Shown here: piece by piece, positions 11,127 through 20,572 of the stretch
How the letters are laid out: each line of letters starts with the position of its first letter
Numbering within the stretch: the first letter of the stretch is position 1
Source: Perkinsela sp. pyNocScin1
Lineage: Eukaryota; Euglenozoa; Kinetoplastea; Prokinetoplastida; Perkinselidae
DNA: 64,000 nucleotides
Direction of reading: 5' to 3'
Assembly: GCA_964019655.1 (NCBI GenBank)
Contig: CAXHTR010000007.1
Coordinates: 1 to 64,000, forward strand
The notes under the pieces: model-generated
The model's input: the letters and a program-made list of their open reading frames with translations, nothing else
The model's database searches: none
Told to the model about the DNA's origin: nothing
Translations under genes and position numbers: made by a program

Positions 11127-11885
11127 TCATGGGATATCAGCTATCGACACAGTATTTCCACATTTCTCTACTGCTTGACCACAGCGTAGCGATTTGAACA
11201 TAGTAAGCTCCCGCAGATTGCCTAGATGGCTTACAAGAACATCGCCAGCGAAAAAGTTATCCGAGAAGTCAACGTAGAGCTCCCGCTCCGGGGTACCCCC
11301 TACGTAGTCAAGCTCTGGTTCAGCGCCGAAGTCGGTGAGCATCATCGGACGGTCGATCGCGGAGAGATCGAGAATACCCGAAAATTCGTTTCGCGATACG
11401 TCAAGGCTAATGAGCGACGAGGGAAGGCTCGAGAAGTTCAGTGTGCCGCTAAAAACATTGTCTGTGAGGATAAAGCACAGGATGCTTCGTGGGAGCCGCG
11501 TCAGGTCGATGCTTCCCATGAAGCCGTTATCCGTCAGAATGAAATGGTTGAGCGCCTGGGGGAGCAACCGAGACTCAACGCTGCCGCAAAACGCATTGCT
11601 TGTGACATCGAAGACGATGAGAGTGCGCGGTAGCCATTGCAGGTCGAGGACGCCGTTGAACATGCGTGAGGCCCAGCGGATGGCTGTAACATGCATCTTA
11701 TCGTCGCAGATGACACCCTCCCATTCGTTTATGTCGTAGAAATGGTCGTTTTCGTCCTCGAAGGCATCGCGGTCCGGAAGGTCACGCACAACGAGCTCCA
11801 TGAGGGCCTGCTGCGGCATCGTCGAGTACTCAAGGCGCCCCAGATGTGCGCAGTCTGTCGTGCATAAAGAAATCGGAGCGTACAT
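11127..11885 (-). CDS. LRR protein, type B
   Basis: This 252-residue LRR protein starts at an ATG at 11885. The leader MYAPISLCTTDCAHLGRL contains the family Gly-Arg, followed by a QQALMELVV block and then the cap. In the cap the first Cys of C-x-W is Asn53, while Trp55 and Cys60 remain, so the usual disulfide cannot form. Four clear repeats follow (FNGVLDL, FCGSVES, FMGSIDLTRLP, FSGTLNFSSLP, FSGILDL), then a 70-residue tail unlike its relatives. It is the last gene of the minus-strand block and faces the transposase convergently. Confidence 0.8.
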   Translation of the reverse strand: MYAPISLCTTDCAHLGRLEYSTMPQQALMELVVRDLPDRDAFEDENDHFYDINEWEGVICDDKMHVTAIRWASRMFNGVLDLQWLPRTLIVFDVTSNAFCGSVESRLLPQALNHFILTDNGFMGSIDLTRLPRSILCFILTDNVFSGTLNFSSLPSSLISLDVSRNEFSGILDLSAIDRPMMLTDFGAEPELDYVGGTPERELYVDFSDNFFAGDVLVSHLGNLRELTMFKSLRCGQAVEKCGNTVSIADIP

Positions 11886-12516
11886 TGACCCACTAATAAA
11901 TATAGAATTTAAGACAGCACCATGAATCCGCGCATCATGAAATGCAGCTATGTGGCCATTTCACGTGTGCTATGGACGGAAAAGAAGCGGTGGTGTGTGG
12001 CCGCCGCTCGTGGTGTCTATTCGACACACAAGCCGGCAGGCATGATTCAGCACCGATCTTAGGGATGAAGTGCTTCACTCGTGCTTCATTCCAAGCCCAT
12101 AAATGGCCCTCTGCCGATTTTCTGGGCATGTTGACCGCTATTTTTCAAAAAATTCTCAGGGTTTTCGTCTGTTAGGAAAGGGAAATAATAGAAATTTCTT
12201 GCGAAAAATGAAGGGGGACAGCACGAATTCTGCTTGTTGCAGGTCTTTGTTCACTTGCGCACTGTCGAAAGGTGTCAGTTTCCCTGAATAGGGGCCAAAG
12301 ATCACGTATCATGCTGATTCAATGCCAGCGATCTGTGAATCATCAGGTGGGAAGAGAAGCACGCGCATGTACACGAATTGTGGGTCTAGCACACTCTCAT
12401 GTGTGCGGAAAGGGGCCATATCCATAGTAGAACAAAAAGGTGTGTGGAAAGAAAAGGAACACTTCGTATCCCAGCAATGAAATGTCAAACGACGTCGAAT
12501 ACACAGCTGTGCGCGC
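11886..12516. other. intergenic, nothing recognised
   Basis: This 631-bp stretch has moderate base composition. The open frames are short and have no ATG-led family match, RNA gene or repeat that I can identify. Confidence 0.5.
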
Positions 12517-12708
12517 TTAGTAGTATCGCTTCTTCTTTGTTTTCCCTTGCCGGTCCTTGTAATACCCAAGCTTCACCTGCTTCGCCTTCTCGCGCTGCTG
12601 CATCTGCTGCGCTGCGAGCTTGCGGGACTTTGACTTGCATTTTTTCGGGACATACGGCACGTTGAGGCGCTTTGCGCGCGCTCTTCGCTGATTGTTGCTG
12701 CGCCCCAT
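12517..12708 (-). CDS. small, highly basic protein
   Basis: A 63-residue protein rich in Lys, Arg and Gln starts with MGRSNNQRRARAK and ends with GKTKKKRYY. The start at 12708 is favoured because a textbook acceptor, a long pyrimidine tract ending in CTTTCTTCAG, lies 8 bases upstream; the frame upstream of it is untranslated-looking. Composition suggests a ribosomal, ribosome-assembly or nucleolar RNA-binding protein. I do not recognise the family. Confidence 0.65.
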   Translation of the reverse strand: MGRSNNQRRARAKRLNVPYVPKKCKSKSRKLAAQQMQQREKAKQVKLGYYKDRQGKTKKKRYY

Positions 12709-12714
12709 TTGAAT

Positions 12715-12733
12715 CTGAAGAAAGAAGGAATAA
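12715..12733 (-). promoter_or_regulatory. candidate splice acceptor (pyrimidine tract + AG)
   Basis: Read on the minus strand, TTCCTTCTTTCTTCAG ends a few bases before the ATG at 12708. It is the clearest acceptor-like signal in the window. In a kinetoplastid-like genome it would be a spliced-leader addition site, but a cis-splice acceptor cannot be excluded. Confidence 0.5.
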
Positions 12734-12792
12734 TTATGGGCAATACTCGGATCTTTTGACCTCTTTGTGTTTATGCACACGGCTCCTCGTCG

Positions 12793-13290
12793 CTACCAGC
12801 GGGCAGGTCCGTTCATTTCATCGGTGTCGCGAATCGCGTCCAATCTCTTTTTCACCCGCTTCAGCTTGGCGCGATATTTCATGTCGTATCGGAGATTCTC
12901 ACGAAATATTCTCGCCATATCGAGGAAGTGCCCCTTCTTTCTTTTCGGTAGCTCCTTCCAGCGTTGCATCAGCTCGACTTTGTCTATGTTCGGGTGCTGA
13001 CGAGCGAAGGCATGGAGCGGCGTGAAGTCACGGAGGGGGATGTCGGCCATGTCTCCTCGCTTGGGAAAGGGCCTAGCTGGGGCGCTGGGTAAGTCCGATC
13101 TTGTGGCGAACGACTGCCGTGTGGCATCATCGGCGAGATCAAGCAGGCATACCCCGGGGCAAGTTCGAGCGATTGTCACATGCGCGTCTGTGACTGCGAT
13201 CGCCGGCAGCGAGTGGAGGAAGTGGCATCGCTGCATCAGCTGGTCAACATAGAGTAATACTACGGCAAAGGGAATGGGGTATGTATACAT
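12793..13290 (-). CDS. HMG-box-like protein
   Basis: The 165-residue frame starts at ATG 13290. The C-terminal 80 residues resemble an HMG box: FTPLHAFARQHPNI, then VELMQRWKELPKRKKGHFLDMA, and a basic helix with YRAKLKRVKKRL. The central Trp and the following Lys/Arg cluster sit where HMG boxes have them. An inner ATG at 13050 would give an 85-residue single-box protein. The extra N-terminal part is not recognised but keeps gene-like codon use. Likely role: DNA binding in the nucleus or mitochondrial nucleoid (inferred). Confidence 0.6.
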   Translation of the reverse strand: MYTYPIPFAVVLLYVDQLMQRCHFLHSLPAIAVTDAHVTIARTCPGVCLLDLADDATRQSFATRSDLPSAPARPFPKRGDMADIPLRDFTPLHAFARQHPNIDKVELMQRWKELPKRKKGHFLDMARIFRENLRYDMKYRAKLKRVKKRLDAIRDTDEMNGPARW

Positions 13291-13590
13291 GCCGAAATGT
13301 TCGTGTGAAAGTCATACATAAGCACAGAGAGATCCAAGTTTGCAGCACTGACCGCTCCATGGGCTACAAAGATTACTTCGCTGTCAATTCGAGCGTCTAC
13401 TGGCATGGGCCCACAGTTTACATGCAGCGTTCATTCATCGAATTATTACACAGCGATATCATGGATGAATCGGAGGGTCATTGCTTTTAGGGGGGATCTT
13501 TTCTTCACAGTGATGAGCATATTTCAGACCGCAGTGGCTGATAGAGAGCATCTGTCGCATATGTACGATCGAGGTTGAATACAATGGGCA

Positions 13591-13938
13591 TTATCGACGC
13601 TGATTTTCTCGGAGACGAAAGTTTTTTTCATGGAAGACAGGCAACGCGAGGACGCCGACATACATATGTCGTGCACATGGGCGGCGCAATGCTTCAGTGA
13701 GTGCAGCAGATTCGATTCTGCATGACTCGGGGAAGGTGGCAGGCAGAGCGTCTAGAAGTGAGCGAAAGATTTCACTTGAGAACAGTGTTTTCCTACCCCT
13801 TGGCACATCGCAGTCGACTGGACGCTTTTTATCCGATGCAATTTGATTGACCCGATGTTCAGCGTATGCGAGCGCTGCTGACTCCAAAAATCGTGACCCT
13901 TTCCTTGACATGTGATTCATAGGAATTTCCAATGCCAT
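13591..13938 (-). CDS. hypothetical small protein
   Basis: A 115-residue frame starts at ATG 13938, with a TTTTTCAG acceptor-like signal about 30 bases upstream. It begins MALEIPMNHMSRKGSRFLES, and its middle has helical, Ala- and Leu-rich segments. No known domain is recognised. It fits the same-strand spacing between the HMG-box-like gene and the large mitochondrial gene, but could be chance. Confidence 0.4.
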   Translation of the reverse strand: MALEIPMNHMSRKGSRFLESAALAYAEHRVNQIASDKKRPVDCDVPRGRKTLFSSEIFRSLLDALPATFPESCRIESAALTEALRRPCARHMYVGVLALPVFHEKNFRLRENQRR

Positions 13939-14125
13939 GGTCGGAGTCGATGGACTTGAGACTGAGCCTGAAAAATCCCTATTTCAGCGGCTGGTAAGCA
14001 CTGCTTGAGCGGGTTCCACTTCGCTTCGGCTGTGGCTACCACTCCACTATCTTGCACCCTTCCGAGTATCAGTCGCATTCTGCCAGACAAACTTCTCACG
14101 GTATTCTGCCCTTCAGACACGTGAA

Positions 14126-15985
14126 TTACTTGACGTGCAGCCACATCTCATCGAGTACCTCGACGCCCGCCATCGGGTAGTCCTGTATGAACTGGGCAAA
14201 GCCACCGAACTTTCTGATCGCGAGGCGCGCCTTGTATGGAAGGTTGGAAATGACGCGAGAGAGGTTCACACGGGGCAGATGGTCACCGCGCAGGTGATCC
14301 CCTCGGGAGCGCTGCGCCTCGAACGCAGCCTTCATCTGGAAGCGGAGCTCTGCGTGGAGCTCTGCGGGGTCCAGGAAGCGATTGCCCACCGGCGTCCCAG
14401 CCGTGCGCCTCGATATAACGTACGCGTACCCGTTCGTTCCCGCGACGCGCTCCTCGGTCGCCACGAGGTCAAACTGCGGGTGCTTCTCGATGAGCACGTG
14501 CAGCTTCCTCCCGTGCTTGAGCTCGATTGTGCGCGTGAAGGCCGCGCGCCTCGCCTCCGGGAGCGCAGCGGCGATCGCCTCGATGAGGGCGTCGACGGAC
14601 ATGCCCATCTCACCGACGCGCTCGGTGGCCTCGCGCATGATAGCCTCGTCGGGCATTGTCTCCGCTGTCTGGAGCTCTTGCTCGACCTGTGCGCGCCTGC
14701 GAATTTTCGAGCAGCTCTTGTCGTGATGCTTCCGCGCGTCCCAGAACGATCGCGAGTTGGCCTGGCTGACGTAGCCTAGCAGCTCCTTCTCGATTTCCGG
14801 ATTTTCTGCCAGCCGCGCGTCGAACAGCTCTTCCGCCGCTGCGTCGCCCTCTGTGCCAGGCTCGGGCCCCATGATTGGGTAGCGCTCGCACAGTGTACTC
14901 TGGAGCATGCGACCGGGCAAGATCAACATGGCGTCCGGAAACATTGTGACGACGTCGAACAGCGTGAACGGCGTCGTCTGCGCCCACGCGAGAACGGACG
15001 GGAACATATGGACCTTGTCCAAAGGCGTGGGCGCTGCGGGTATGCAGAAGGCAATCTTGAGCGCTCGGCGTGGCGGCACATGGAAGCGCGCGAACGCCGC
15101 GTCAAGAGCGCAGGGCGGGATGCCCGGGAGGCCGGCGAGCCGTGGCGTCCTGCGGACGAAAGTCGTGAGTGTCCGGTTGAAAATGCCTTGCTCGATGCCG
15201 CCGTCGAGGACGTCGGCGCTGCGGAAGAAGTTGCGCGTCTTGATGAGCTCGGGGTCCGCGACGTGCGCGAGGCACGCCTCGTACGGGACCCAGAAGTCTG
15301 GGATAGCAGGGAGGAGCATGGCCGCGGCCTCAAGACAGAACGCGACGGCTTTGTTGCCGCCGAGGGAGCCCCAGCCGTCGAAGATGACGCTGTCCGCGCC
15401 GCGCCGGATGAACTCGACGTCCTGCAGGTTCTTTTGGAGCACAAATGTCTCGCTGATCGCCTTGCTCGCGCGGAAGACAGCGGTGAGGGCGTCCGGTTTC
15501 GCCTGGAAGACGATGCGGGCAAAGTGCTCCACCTTGATTGAGCCGTTTCGCGGGATGAGCGCGTGGAGGGCCCGCGCGAGGACGGCCTCGGTGAGCACAA
15601 AGTTTTCCGGCACGCGCGCGCGGATGAACTCGCGCTGGCGCGAGAGCTGGTAATACTCGCCGTACTCCTGGATCAGGCGGCCAAAGTCGCCCCAGAGGGC
15701 TGCGATGGTTTGGTCGTCCCTTTTCGTTGAAATGACGCTGACCTTGTCGGTATAGTTAGAGAGCGTGGGGTTCGAAAGCACGGCGGCGACACGGCTGAGG
15801 ATGTCGAGCGCGTAGAGGTCGCGGATCCACTGGGTAAGCGGACCGAACGGGGTGGGCAGTGGGGCAAGCGTGGGTGCTGGGCGCGTGTCAGGGGCCTTGG
15901 AATGGAAGGCCCGCATGCTGAAGTCGAGCATGGGTGTACAGCGCGTCAAGCGCTGTGCACTGTGGGGTATGCGCCGTGCTAGCAT
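14126..15985 (-). CDS. large probable mitochondrial protein, family unknown
   Basis: A 619-residue protein starts at ATG 15985. The first 35 residues (MLARRIPHSAQRLTRC and on, ending near AFHSKAP) are Arg- and Ser-rich with no acids, a classical mitochondrial presequence. The rest is mainly helical with no membrane segment. There is a central block containing DGWGSLGGNKAVAF and a C-terminal stretch with ISRRTAGTPVGNRFLDP. I do not recognise the family; the style recalls lineage-specific mitochondrial RNA-processing or ribosome-associated proteins of kinetoplastids, but that is only an impression. GC-rich codon use produces long antisense frames, which are shadows. Confidence 0.8.
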   Translation of the reverse strand: MLARRIPHSAQRLTRCTPMLDFSMRAFHSKAPDTRPAPTLAPLPTPFGPLTQWIRDLYALDILSRVAAVLSNPTLSNYTDKVSVISTKRDDQTIAALWGDFGRLIQEYGEYYQLSRQREFIRARVPENFVLTEAVLARALHALIPRNGSIKVEHFARIVFQAKPDALTAVFRASKAISETFVLQKNLQDVEFIRRGADSVIFDGWGSLGGNKAVAFCLEAAAMLLPAIPDFWVPYEACLAHVADPELIKTRNFFRSADVLDGGIEQGIFNRTLTTFVRRTPRLAGLPGIPPCALDAAFARFHVPPRRALKIAFCIPAAPTPLDKVHMFPSVLAWAQTTPFTLFDVVTMFPDAMLILPGRMLQSTLCERYPIMGPEPGTEGDAAAEELFDARLAENPEIEKELLGYVSQANSRSFWDARKHHDKSCSKIRRRAQVEQELQTAETMPDEAIMREATERVGEMGMSVDALIEAIAAALPEARRAAFTRTIELKHGRKLHVLIEKHPQFDLVATEERVAGTNGYAYVISRRTAGTPVGNRFLDPAELHAELRFQMKAAFEAQRSRGDHLRGDHLPRVNLSRVISNLPYKARLAIRKFGGFAQFIQDYPMAGVEVLDEMWLHVK

Positions 15986-16111
15986 TCAGTCATTTCGTGC
16001 ATAGAAAACTAAAGGAATTTTAAGGGATAAATCGAGATTTTAAAAGATCTACGGTTTCGGCGCCCATCGCAGCGACTAATATTTTAAAAACGTTTCCCCA
16101 CTGCTACAGAT

Positions 16112-16996
16112 TTACTCCTCCTCATCATCGTCGTCCTCATCATCGTACTCGCCGATCAAGCTAATGGCTTCTTCGTTGCTGTGCGTGTTTCCGTCCTCAT
16201 CGCGGACATCGAAGGTGCAGTTTCCGCCGAGGTAGACAGCGGAAATATTCTTCTGCACAATGGCCGGGCTTTCGAAGAAGTTGCGGCTCGCGTCGACAGA
16301 GATGCCGAGTGGCGCATTGACTAGCCTGAATTTGCCGTCGAGAATGTTTTCCATGATGCTGAGCATCCGGAGGGACGCGGGCAGCTTTGAAAGGCACACG
16401 CTCCCCTCAAAGCGATTCTCGCTGAGGTGGAGATCCACGAGCGTGTCCGGCAGGCAGTCGAGGTGCAAACTGCCCCTAAAGTTGTTCTCGTTGAGAAGCA
16501 GAACAACGAGTGCGGGTGGTAGGGCCCGAAGGTCGCAGGACCCTGTGAAAAGGTTTTCTGCCGCGTTCATCTCTTTCAGGCCCCTCGGAAGCGCCGTCAT
16601 GTCGAGCGTTCCCGTGAGCATGTTCCCCCAGAGGTGCAGTTCCTCGAGGACTGCTGGGAGCTCACTCGTCTCTATCGTTCCCTCCAGGGCCTTCCAGCAC
16701 GCTTCGAAGTGCTTCACGTACGGCGGTATGTACGAGAAGTTAATCACTGCTTTGAGATTCGTCGCGTCCCCGTTGAGCCGAACGAGCGTGACGTTATCAG
16801 ACGCATCGCATTCCGTGAACTTCCACTCGCAGACATCGAGATAGGCCCCGTGCTCGTCTTGCAAGGTTCGCTTTGAGCTTGGTAGTACCCTCTCGATGAG
16901 TATTTCCATCCGCGTTTGATCTGAGATGTCGTCGTAGTTGAGGCGGCCGAGTGTGAGCGGGGCCTCTGTAGCGAAGAGACACTGTAGCATTGGCAT
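16112..16996 (-). CDS. LRR protein, type B, with acidic tail
   Basis: A 294-residue LRR protein. ATG 16996 (MPMLQCLFATEAPLTLGRL) is preferred because it matches sibling leaders. The open frame extends up to 17170, touching the stop of the next gene. An intermediate ATG would add a strongly hydrophobic segment (MYLSFSVSLFLGISL), which could be a real signal peptide. The cap is intact (Cys56-x-Trp58, Cys63). About seven repeats follow. The C-terminus is a run of Asp/Glu (EYDDEDDDDEEE) not seen in siblings. It shares a C-terminal block (AVYLGGN) with the neighbour at 17171-18010. Confidence 0.82.
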   Translation of the reverse strand: MPMLQCLFATEAPLTLGRLNYDDISDQTRMEILIERVLPSSKRTLQDEHGAYLDVCEWKFTECDASDNVTLVRLNGDATNLKAVINFSYIPPYVKHFEACWKALEGTIETSELPAVLEELHLWGNMLTGTLDMTALPRGLKEMNAAENLFTGSCDLRALPPALVVLLLNENNFRGSLHLDCLPDTLVDLHLSENRFEGSVCLSKLPASLRMLSIMENILDGKFRLVNAPLGISVDASRNFFESPAIVQKNISAVYLGGNCTFDVRDEDGNTHSNEEAISLIGEYDDEDDDDEEE

Positions 16997-17170
16997 TTGA
17001 ATAGAAAAGATAATCGTGAGGCTGATGCCCAAGAAGAGCGAAACCGAGAAGGATAAATACATAGTATTATGCGATGTCTCGATAGGTCCATACATCTCTC
17101 CTTTCTCTGCACATTGAGTAGGGAAGGCCATGAGCCTCATAAGAGCCACGCTCATGAACCACTCAGCCAT

Positions 17171-18010
17171 CTACCAGCTGTTCAGAATCTGCTGCTCGAC
17201 TGGGTGTACCTCTTCGTTCTCATCGATGACGCCACTGACACGATTCCCCTTTAGGTAGACAGCCTCTGTCCGCTTTGCGACAATCGCGACCCCCATAAAG
17301 CGGTTTTGTGTCGCGTACAGCATCCGAAGGCGCCGCGGCACATTGGTGAAGACAAATTTTCCTGATAGCTGGTTTCGGTGGCACCGCAGCGTGCAAAGTG
17401 CAGCGGGCAAGTTTTCGAACGAAACGTCACCATAGAGCTGATTCACGGAGATGTTCATTTCTTCCAGCGTCGCTGGGAGCGCTTTGAGCGAAATTCTGCC
17501 CTCAAATGCATTGTGGTGGATGAAGAGATGCTTGAGCCTTGGTGGGAGCGCGGTCAAGTCGCAGCTGCCGCAGAATTTGTTCTGGCTGATGTCCAGTTTG
17601 CGAAGGGATGCCGGTAGAGTACTGAAGTCTACATCTCCGTAAAAACCATTGAATTCGATGTTCAGATCGACCAGCCTGGAAGGAAGATCATCTGTGTGCA
17701 GTGTGCCCACGAGTGAGCGCCTGGGCACCGAAAAATTCTTGACAGTGCTTGGAAGAAACGAAAGCGCGATAGACCCCGCAAACTCGATCTGCGCGAAGAT
17801 ATCCAAAATAAATCGATCCACACAGCCGTTCTGATCGCACTGGCAGGTCGGCCAGTCGACGATGTCGAGGTAAGCCCCGCTTGCATCGCAAAAATTTCCT
17901 TTTGAGGCACTAGTGAGACCGCCCACGAGGAGCTCCATCCGTGCTTGTTCCGTGAGCGAATGGCTGTCGACGCGGCCAGCGATTTCGTCGATGGTGGGTA
18001 GCAGAAGCAT
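17171..18010 (-). CDS. LRR protein, type B
   Basis: This 279-residue protein starts at ATG 18010 and has leader MLLLPTIDEIAGRV. In the cap the first Cys is replaced (VDWPTCQCD), but extra Cys residues follow, so an alternative disulfide is possible. About seven repeats of the LPxxLxxLxIxxNxF type follow. The end is a block with EAVYLKGNRVSGVIDENE, matched by the gene at 16112 and by the relic at 57889-58145. Its stop codon directly abuts the longest possible frame of the downstream gene. Confidence 0.82.
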   Translation of the reverse strand: MLLLPTIDEIAGRVDSHSLTEQARMELLVGGLTSASKGNFCDASGAYLDIVDWPTCQCDQNGCVDRFILDIFAQIEFAGSIALSFLPSTVKNFSVPRRSLVGTLHTDDLPSRLVDLNIEFNGFYGDVDFSTLPASLRKLDISQNKFCGSCDLTALPPRLKHLFIHHNAFEGRISLKALPATLEEMNISVNQLYGDVSFENLPAALCTLRCHRNQLSGKFVFTNVPRRLRMLYATQNRFMGVAIVAKRTEAVYLKGNRVSGVIDENEEVHPVEQQILNSW

Positions 18011-18268
18011 CAGATCGCTACAGGGCGTAAGAAAAATACATAAAGTACGCGCTTGGGACTAAATAGCGAAATTAAGCTACCGTATGAGGCTTTTGCATGC
18101 TGAGATACTTCTTTCCCAGCATCTTGCTTTTGATCTATTCAACCTTTTGAAAATTTTCGGTTGGATGATCCCTTTATACACATGAAATTTCGACTGATCG
18201 CGATCTTAGCCTATCAAATCTGAACTGACCTCTAGTGCCTTGCGAGGAATTTTCTTTTGTATCCAACG

Positions 18269-18570
18269 CTACGGAAAGTATTTGAGTTCGTGGCGCACCC
18301 ATGCCTCGACGGCGGGGTCACGCTGCGCTGGTACACCGTTGTCAAAGTGGACCTTTTTCGCCCGCACCACCCGCCCGTTTTGGGATTTCACCGCCTTGAT
18401 TGCATTGCCACGTAGATTAATGTACCACAGATCCTTGTGAAGCTTACCAATCTGCACGACATCTTGTGCGATTGCATTGTTTGAGGCATCGAAGTACCTG
18501 GCGTGGTCCCACTCCTGGGGCTGGTCAGTCACCATTGGCGCAAACTGGTTGTTATGGAGCAAGACGCGCA
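18269..18570 (-). pseudogene. LRR gene fragment, 5' end missing
   Basis: About 100 residues with weak LRR character (MRVLLHNNQF, YFDASNNAIAQDVVQIGKLH, LWYINLRGNAI) end in a charged tail. A stop lies just upstream in frame and no leader or cap is present. It resembles the C-terminal part of a larger family member and sits between LRR gene 17171-18010 and the nucleoporin. A short genuine protein starting at 18570 is a less likely alternative. Confidence 0.5.
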
Positions 18571-19052
18571 TGGGCTTCTTGGGCCACAAGGATCAGACTT
18601 TTCAAAAACCTTTAATTGAGGGGGCAGCAGTTTCACTCGGCCCATCGCTGCGTAATGTGGAAAATGGTGAAAGCTCTATTGATCTTCGATGTCAGCTGTT
18701 TTCCGACAACACCCATAGGTAGTTTTTGCTGCTTAAATCTTTTTGGATCTCGATGCGATGAGAAAAAATTCCAAATCTTACTATATACTCAATATACTAT
18801 ATTCTCAATGCTCACAGAGATAGCAGTGACTCGCCTCAAGCTCTACAGTCCTGCTTTAATAACGCAATCTCCCCAAAATCATCAGCAAGTGAACGATGAC
18901 GGCATTTGAGTTTCAATGACGGAAAATTTCGAAAAAAAATCTGTTGATTTGTGTTTCTATGCAAACTCGCACACATGATCCGCTAGCATGAACACACATA
19001 AATAATACGAGGATTATCCATATAAATACTTCAGAAATAACCCATGTCACGC
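18571..19052. other. intergenic, nothing recognised
   Basis: AT-rich, with short frames only. I see no gene, repeat or RNA gene. Confidence 0.5.
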
Positions 19053-20081
19053 CTACGCGCTGGCGTTGGATGCATTGCGCGTGACACGCTCCGTGTACGT
19101 CATCAGCTTCTCGCGGAGATTCACGATGTCCTCACGCTCGGTGTTCTCTGCTTGAATGGACTTTGCCGCTATCTCCTTGAAAAAGAAGGTCTGTTTCTCG
19201 AGCTTCGTCTCCTCACCCGCAGCTGTTTGTACCGTTGCAGTGAAAAGGATATTCTTGTCCTCAGCGCTTTTCGCTGGGTTAATGACCAGCGCTTCGCCAA
19301 GAGCAAGATTCACGCGCTGCATGCCACTGCGGGAGTCGTGGAAGGAAATACGAGCGCAGTTGGCTTCGTCGCTCAGTTCTGCCTTCTCCGCGATGAGGTC
19401 ATTATGCGCGCAGAGCTTGGCATAGCCTGTGCCGATTTCACCCCATCCTTTGCGGTCGGTGTTCAGCTGGAACGCTTTCACGTGGCAGCGCGCGACGACT
19501 GTCTCGTTCTCGAGCGTTGATTTTTCAGCAGATGCCTGCTGCGTTTCTTCTTCAGGAAGGGGCTCATCGGCCTCTTCAGCTGGGGCAGATTCTGCTGGGC
19601 GGTTAGCTGCAGCTGTGAAGCTCTGCGCAGCGCTGAAGCCCACGGAAAAGGGGTTGGAACTCGGAATGGCGAATGGGTTCGGTTTCGTTTCCAGCGGCTT
19701 TGCTGCCTCTGGTGCCGTCTCGGTCTCAGCCGCAGAAGTGGGAGCTTCGTCCTTTCTATCTTGTTCTGAGACGGGCTGCGCTGACTCGGTAGGTTTCGAT
19801 TCCGCTGCCTTTACTTTCGCGGCTTTCTCAGCGTCGAGCTTGGCGAGAATCGCCGCGAAGGGGTTGTCCTGCTTTGCTGTGGTGCTCTCCTGCACAGGGT
19901 CTGCGCTTGATGCGGCCGCTTGGGCGTCGCGACTCGCCTGCCCGTAGGCCATCGCCTTGGCAAAGTTGACCTTGCGGATTTTTCGAGCAGCGCGGACTTC
20001 TTCAGAGGCCTGCTCCATCTCCGTCGGCATGTCGGCGATGTCAATTTCGTCTGAGCACGTGCTGCGTTTTTGACGGTCCAT
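19053..20081 (-). CDS. Nup2/NUP50-type nucleoporin with Ran-binding domain
   Basis: A 342-residue protein starts at ATG 20081, preceded by a TTTTTATAG acceptor-like signal. Residues about 1-45 (MDRQKRS, QASEEVRAARKIRKVNF) resemble the importin-alpha-binding segment of Nup2/NUP50. The middle is low-complexity, Ala/Glu/Pro-rich with NPFA and NPFSVGF phenylalanine motifs. Residues about 210-330 match a RanBP1-type domain: VVARCHVKAFQL, W..IGTGYAKL, SRSGMQRVNLAL. This order matches Nup2/NUP50, which acts at the nuclear pore basket in importin recycling with Ran-GTP. Assignment rests on motif order. Confidence 0.78.
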   Translation of the reverse strand: MDRQKRSTCSDEIDIADMPTEMEQASEEVRAARKIRKVNFAKAMAYGQASRDAQAAASSADPVQESTTAKQDNPFAAILAKLDAEKAAKVKAAESKPTESAQPVSEQDRKDEAPTSAAETETAPEAAKPLETKPNPFAIPSSNPFSVGFSAAQSFTAAANRPAESAPAEEADEPLPEEETQQASAEKSTLENETVVARCHVKAFQLNTDRKGWGEIGTGYAKLCAHNDLIAEKAELSDEANCARISFHDSRSGMQRVNLALGEALVINPAKSAEDKNILFTATVQTAAGEETKLEKQTFFFKEIAAKSIQAENTEREDIVNLREKLMTYTERVTRNASNASA

Positions 20082-20572
20082 GAGGTTAGTCACTATAAAA
20101 AGCGAAGAGTGGTAAGTGCACAAATGGAAATCACAATCATAAACGAGCTGTGCTCCAATAGTCTTAAGACTAGAGCTTAGATTTTTTCCTGAAAATATAC
20201 AAGTGTAATTCACTCAGCAGATATAACTATCAAGTAGTGGGTTCAAAGATCCACTGTCGGGTGTGAGATTCAAATAGATGATTCATCAGTCTAGGAAATG
20301 AGATTCACGATCATACTGCCGTCATATAAGCAGGGAAAGCTCTCAAATTGATCATCACGAGGGATTGCTGAAAAACGCGCAAAAATCAAGGCATTGGTAA
20401 ATTATGACAGAGAAAGGGATGAGTGGGAAAGCTTTAGAGCCGAAGCGAACGATCTAGGCGAAAATTCTTGATAATTCACGTAAGCGTACATATTTTGTGT
20501 GTATGTTGAGTTCTCAGCAAGTACTTTTAGTAGTTATGTTTTCATATGTCCGTATAGTTTATCAAAACTAAA
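20082..20572. other. intergenic, nothing recognised
   Basis: 491 bp, AT-rich, lying upstream of the nucleoporin and downstream of the unknown gene at 20573. No gene-like frame. Confidence 0.5.

Noticed and set aside
14135-15653. Plus-strand frames of 177-248 residues opposite the large mitochondrial gene
   Set aside because: They are antisense shadows of a GC-rich gene, with no protein-like motif order.
16997-17170. N-terminal extension of the LRR gene at 16112
   Set aside because: It directly abuts the stop of the upstream gene and siblings start at the later ATG, although a hydrophobic segment within it keeps an intermediate start possible.
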